Assembly (NCBI GenBank): GCA_977006965.1
Contig: OZ345362.1
Coordinates: forward strand, 1,922,001-1,986,000
Direction of reading: 5' to 3'
DNA length: 64,000 nucleotides
Source: Phymatolithon calcareum
Lineage: Eukaryota > Rhodophyta > Florideophyceae > Hapalidiales
Part shown: one piece after another, positions 62,617 through 64,000 of the stretch
Layout: each line of letters starts with the position of its first letter
How positions within the stretch are numbered: position 1 is the stretch's first letter
Made by a program: the position numbers and the translations under genes
The notes under the pieces: model-generated
Database searches by the model: none
What the model saw: the letters and a program-made list of their open reading frames with translations, nothing else
What the model was told of the DNA's origin: nothing

Positions 62617-64000
62617 ATGCATGCTTTCCAGCTTTCGGTGCTCGTGTTCCTGCTCCATCTTATTTCTGATGCAGCAGAGGCACAGAATAGCAGTTTCCCT
62701 AAGAGCAAGAACCGATGCCTCAGCCGAATTCGCAGAGATTCGCTTAACTTCAAGCCCGGTCGTAGCATTCCCACATTCGTTTTCCTGTCCGAGCCACCGG
62801 TACGGTTATAACTTTTTGCACATGTAACGTGGTCCCATTCATGTCACTAACACGTTGTCTATTTCGGTTGCAGTTCGTTGTCCTGGATCCGAAAATGACA
62901 TCTGAGAACGATGTCAAGTTGTTCCGTTGCAAGGAAAGGAAGACGGTCTTTCCTCTTTTGCACGGCATTTTTTTCGACATAGTTGACGATTTGCAACTTG
63001 ATGACGCCTACTGCGTCTTCGGCGGTCCCAGCTGTACATTCACAGAAATGGTGGAATTCGTTGCCCAAGAAAAACATCATCAGCTCATCGCCGGTGGACG
63101 CGTTTACAATTTACCGCAACGGATAACAAATCGCACTCGCCCATCCACTCCTGTCACCGGCACGAAGGTCATCCTCATAGGGCGTCGAGACAGCGGTACT
63201 ATCTTAGCTGAAGCATACAAGGCAATTTTGAAGCCTTTCCAGCTTAAGACTTGGATGATGTTAATTGGCGTCGTCATATTTTACGTCGTCGTTCGCTTTC
63301 TACTCGCAATTTGTTTTGCAAGCTCCAGAACTGCGCAGAGCATCGCTAGACATCTTCTTGGAGATTTCGAGCAAGACGAAGAAGCCCCGTCTGACAATCG
63401 GCGAAAAAATCGTGAATATATTCGTCTGCTTAACAAGTGCGCAGTTCGATGTTGGGATCTCGGCTTTGCTGCTTTTTTTGTTATCACTATTTTGTTTTAT
63501 GAGATTTCTGTGGTTAACTTTGTGTTTGCGAAGAAGACCGAAGCCATACAACGGCCTCTCTCTGCGCTTAGCCCAAGGGAACTAAACGAGTACGTCATCA
63601 TACAAGGAGGAGGGACGGAAATCATTTGGCGCAACTATGTCGATCCTGGAAAGAAATACGAACATACCGCTCCGCCTTGGCACTGGTGTAAAGGAGATGA
63701 GGACTGGTATGTATCTAGCGTCCATACCATAGTGGGAAACACTATTGCATTTCTAACAAGATGCTTGTGTACCTTGGTTTCAGCTTCGACAAAATTCTCA
63801 ATGACACTCATCCCGCAAAGTTAGCCGTGTCAACTGAGGTATGTTGTGCCGTTCCCATATCTTTTACTTTTCTGATCTCGCGGAACTCTGATCAATACCA
63901 CTAACTTGTTGAATGCTCGAAATCTACAGTCTGTTGCTCGATATCTCCTGCGACAACGAGGTGCATGCGATAAGATGACCGTTTACGAAACAGCAAAACC
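62617..64000 (+). CDS. Ionotropic-glutamate-receptor-like membrane protein, partial
   Basis: Proposed exons: 62617-62799, 62874-63706, 63784-63838 and 63930 past the window edge. Introns are 74, 77 and 91 nt, all GT...AG, and the frame stays open across each junction. The product starts with a signal peptide (MHAFQLSVLVFLLHLISDAA). After a ligand-domain-like part come a membrane segment (TWMMLIGVVIFYVVVRFLLA), an acidic loop, and a second membrane segment (LGFAAFFVITILFYEISVV). Then comes RPLSALSPRELNEYVIIQGG, resembling the start of the second ligand-binding lobe, and later VSTESVARYLLRQRGACDK. No hydrophobic pore loop is seen between the two membrane segments. The assignment is from layout, not close similarity. 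Confidence 0.5.

Overview
This is nuclear DNA from a eukaryote. It holds small islands of intron-poor or intron-free genes separated by repeat-rich stretches in which transposable elements are nested inside one another. The gene set (cytosolic isoleucyl-tRNA synthetase, NAP-family histone chaperone, REEP/HVA22 protein, a sulfite oxidase with cytochrome b5 domains, a GTPase with Sel1-like repeats, and a protein with a transit-peptide-like N-terminus), the short 70-95 nt introns and the mixture of Ty3, Ty1, LINE and DNA elements fit a red alga of the Florideophyceae (Chondrus-like). That assignment is an inference from gene style, not a database match.

Left third (1-19.9 kb): a Cys-rich zinc-finger gene (73-666, minus) and a small, probably plastid-targeted gene (2042-2653, plus) are followed by a large tandem segmental duplication. 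Copy A is about 2407-8560 and copy B about 9229-19440. The copies differ mainly by later insertions. A carries two LINE pieces. B carries a hAT-like MITE and an almost intact, recent Ty3/gypsy chromovirus (10333-15416) with 279-bp LTRs and a 5-bp target duplication; copy A keeps the matching empty site. Copy A holds a small spliced C2H2 zinc-finger gene that is degenerate in copy B.

Gene island 1 (19.9-26.6 kb): a short-chain dehydrogenase, a NAP/SET histone chaperone, a SpoU/TrmH-type RNA methyltransferase and a P-loop GTPase with nine 38-residue Sel1-like repeats, all on the plus strand.

Repeat belt (26.6-51.6 kb): a LINE 3' piece, a copy of a TRIM internal region, a 105-bp tandem repeat, and a DDE transposase with a Ulp1-type cysteine protease. 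Next comes a 7.6-kb Ty1/copia element (39323-46928) bounded by a perfect target duplication and invaded by two solo LTRs and one complete 583-bp TRIM, each with its own perfect 5-bp target duplication. A foldback element, a broken Sel1-family gene and a decayed gypsy relic containing a short retroposon follow.

Gene island 2 (51.6-58.3 kb): a sulfite oxidase with three tandem cytochrome b5 domains (minus), divergent from a spliced REEP/HVA22 gene (plus) and then IleRS (plus). A 4.3-kb gap with a hAT-like MITE and a second copy of the short retroposon precedes a multi-exon gene for a probable ionotropic-glutamate-receptor-like membrane protein that runs off the right edge.

The host genes are unrelated housekeeping or signalling functions and do not form a pathway. 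The most coherent story is the layered history of mobile elements, which can be ordered by nesting, target duplications and the duplicated empty site. The most unusual protein is the triple-cytochrome-b5 sulfite oxidase.
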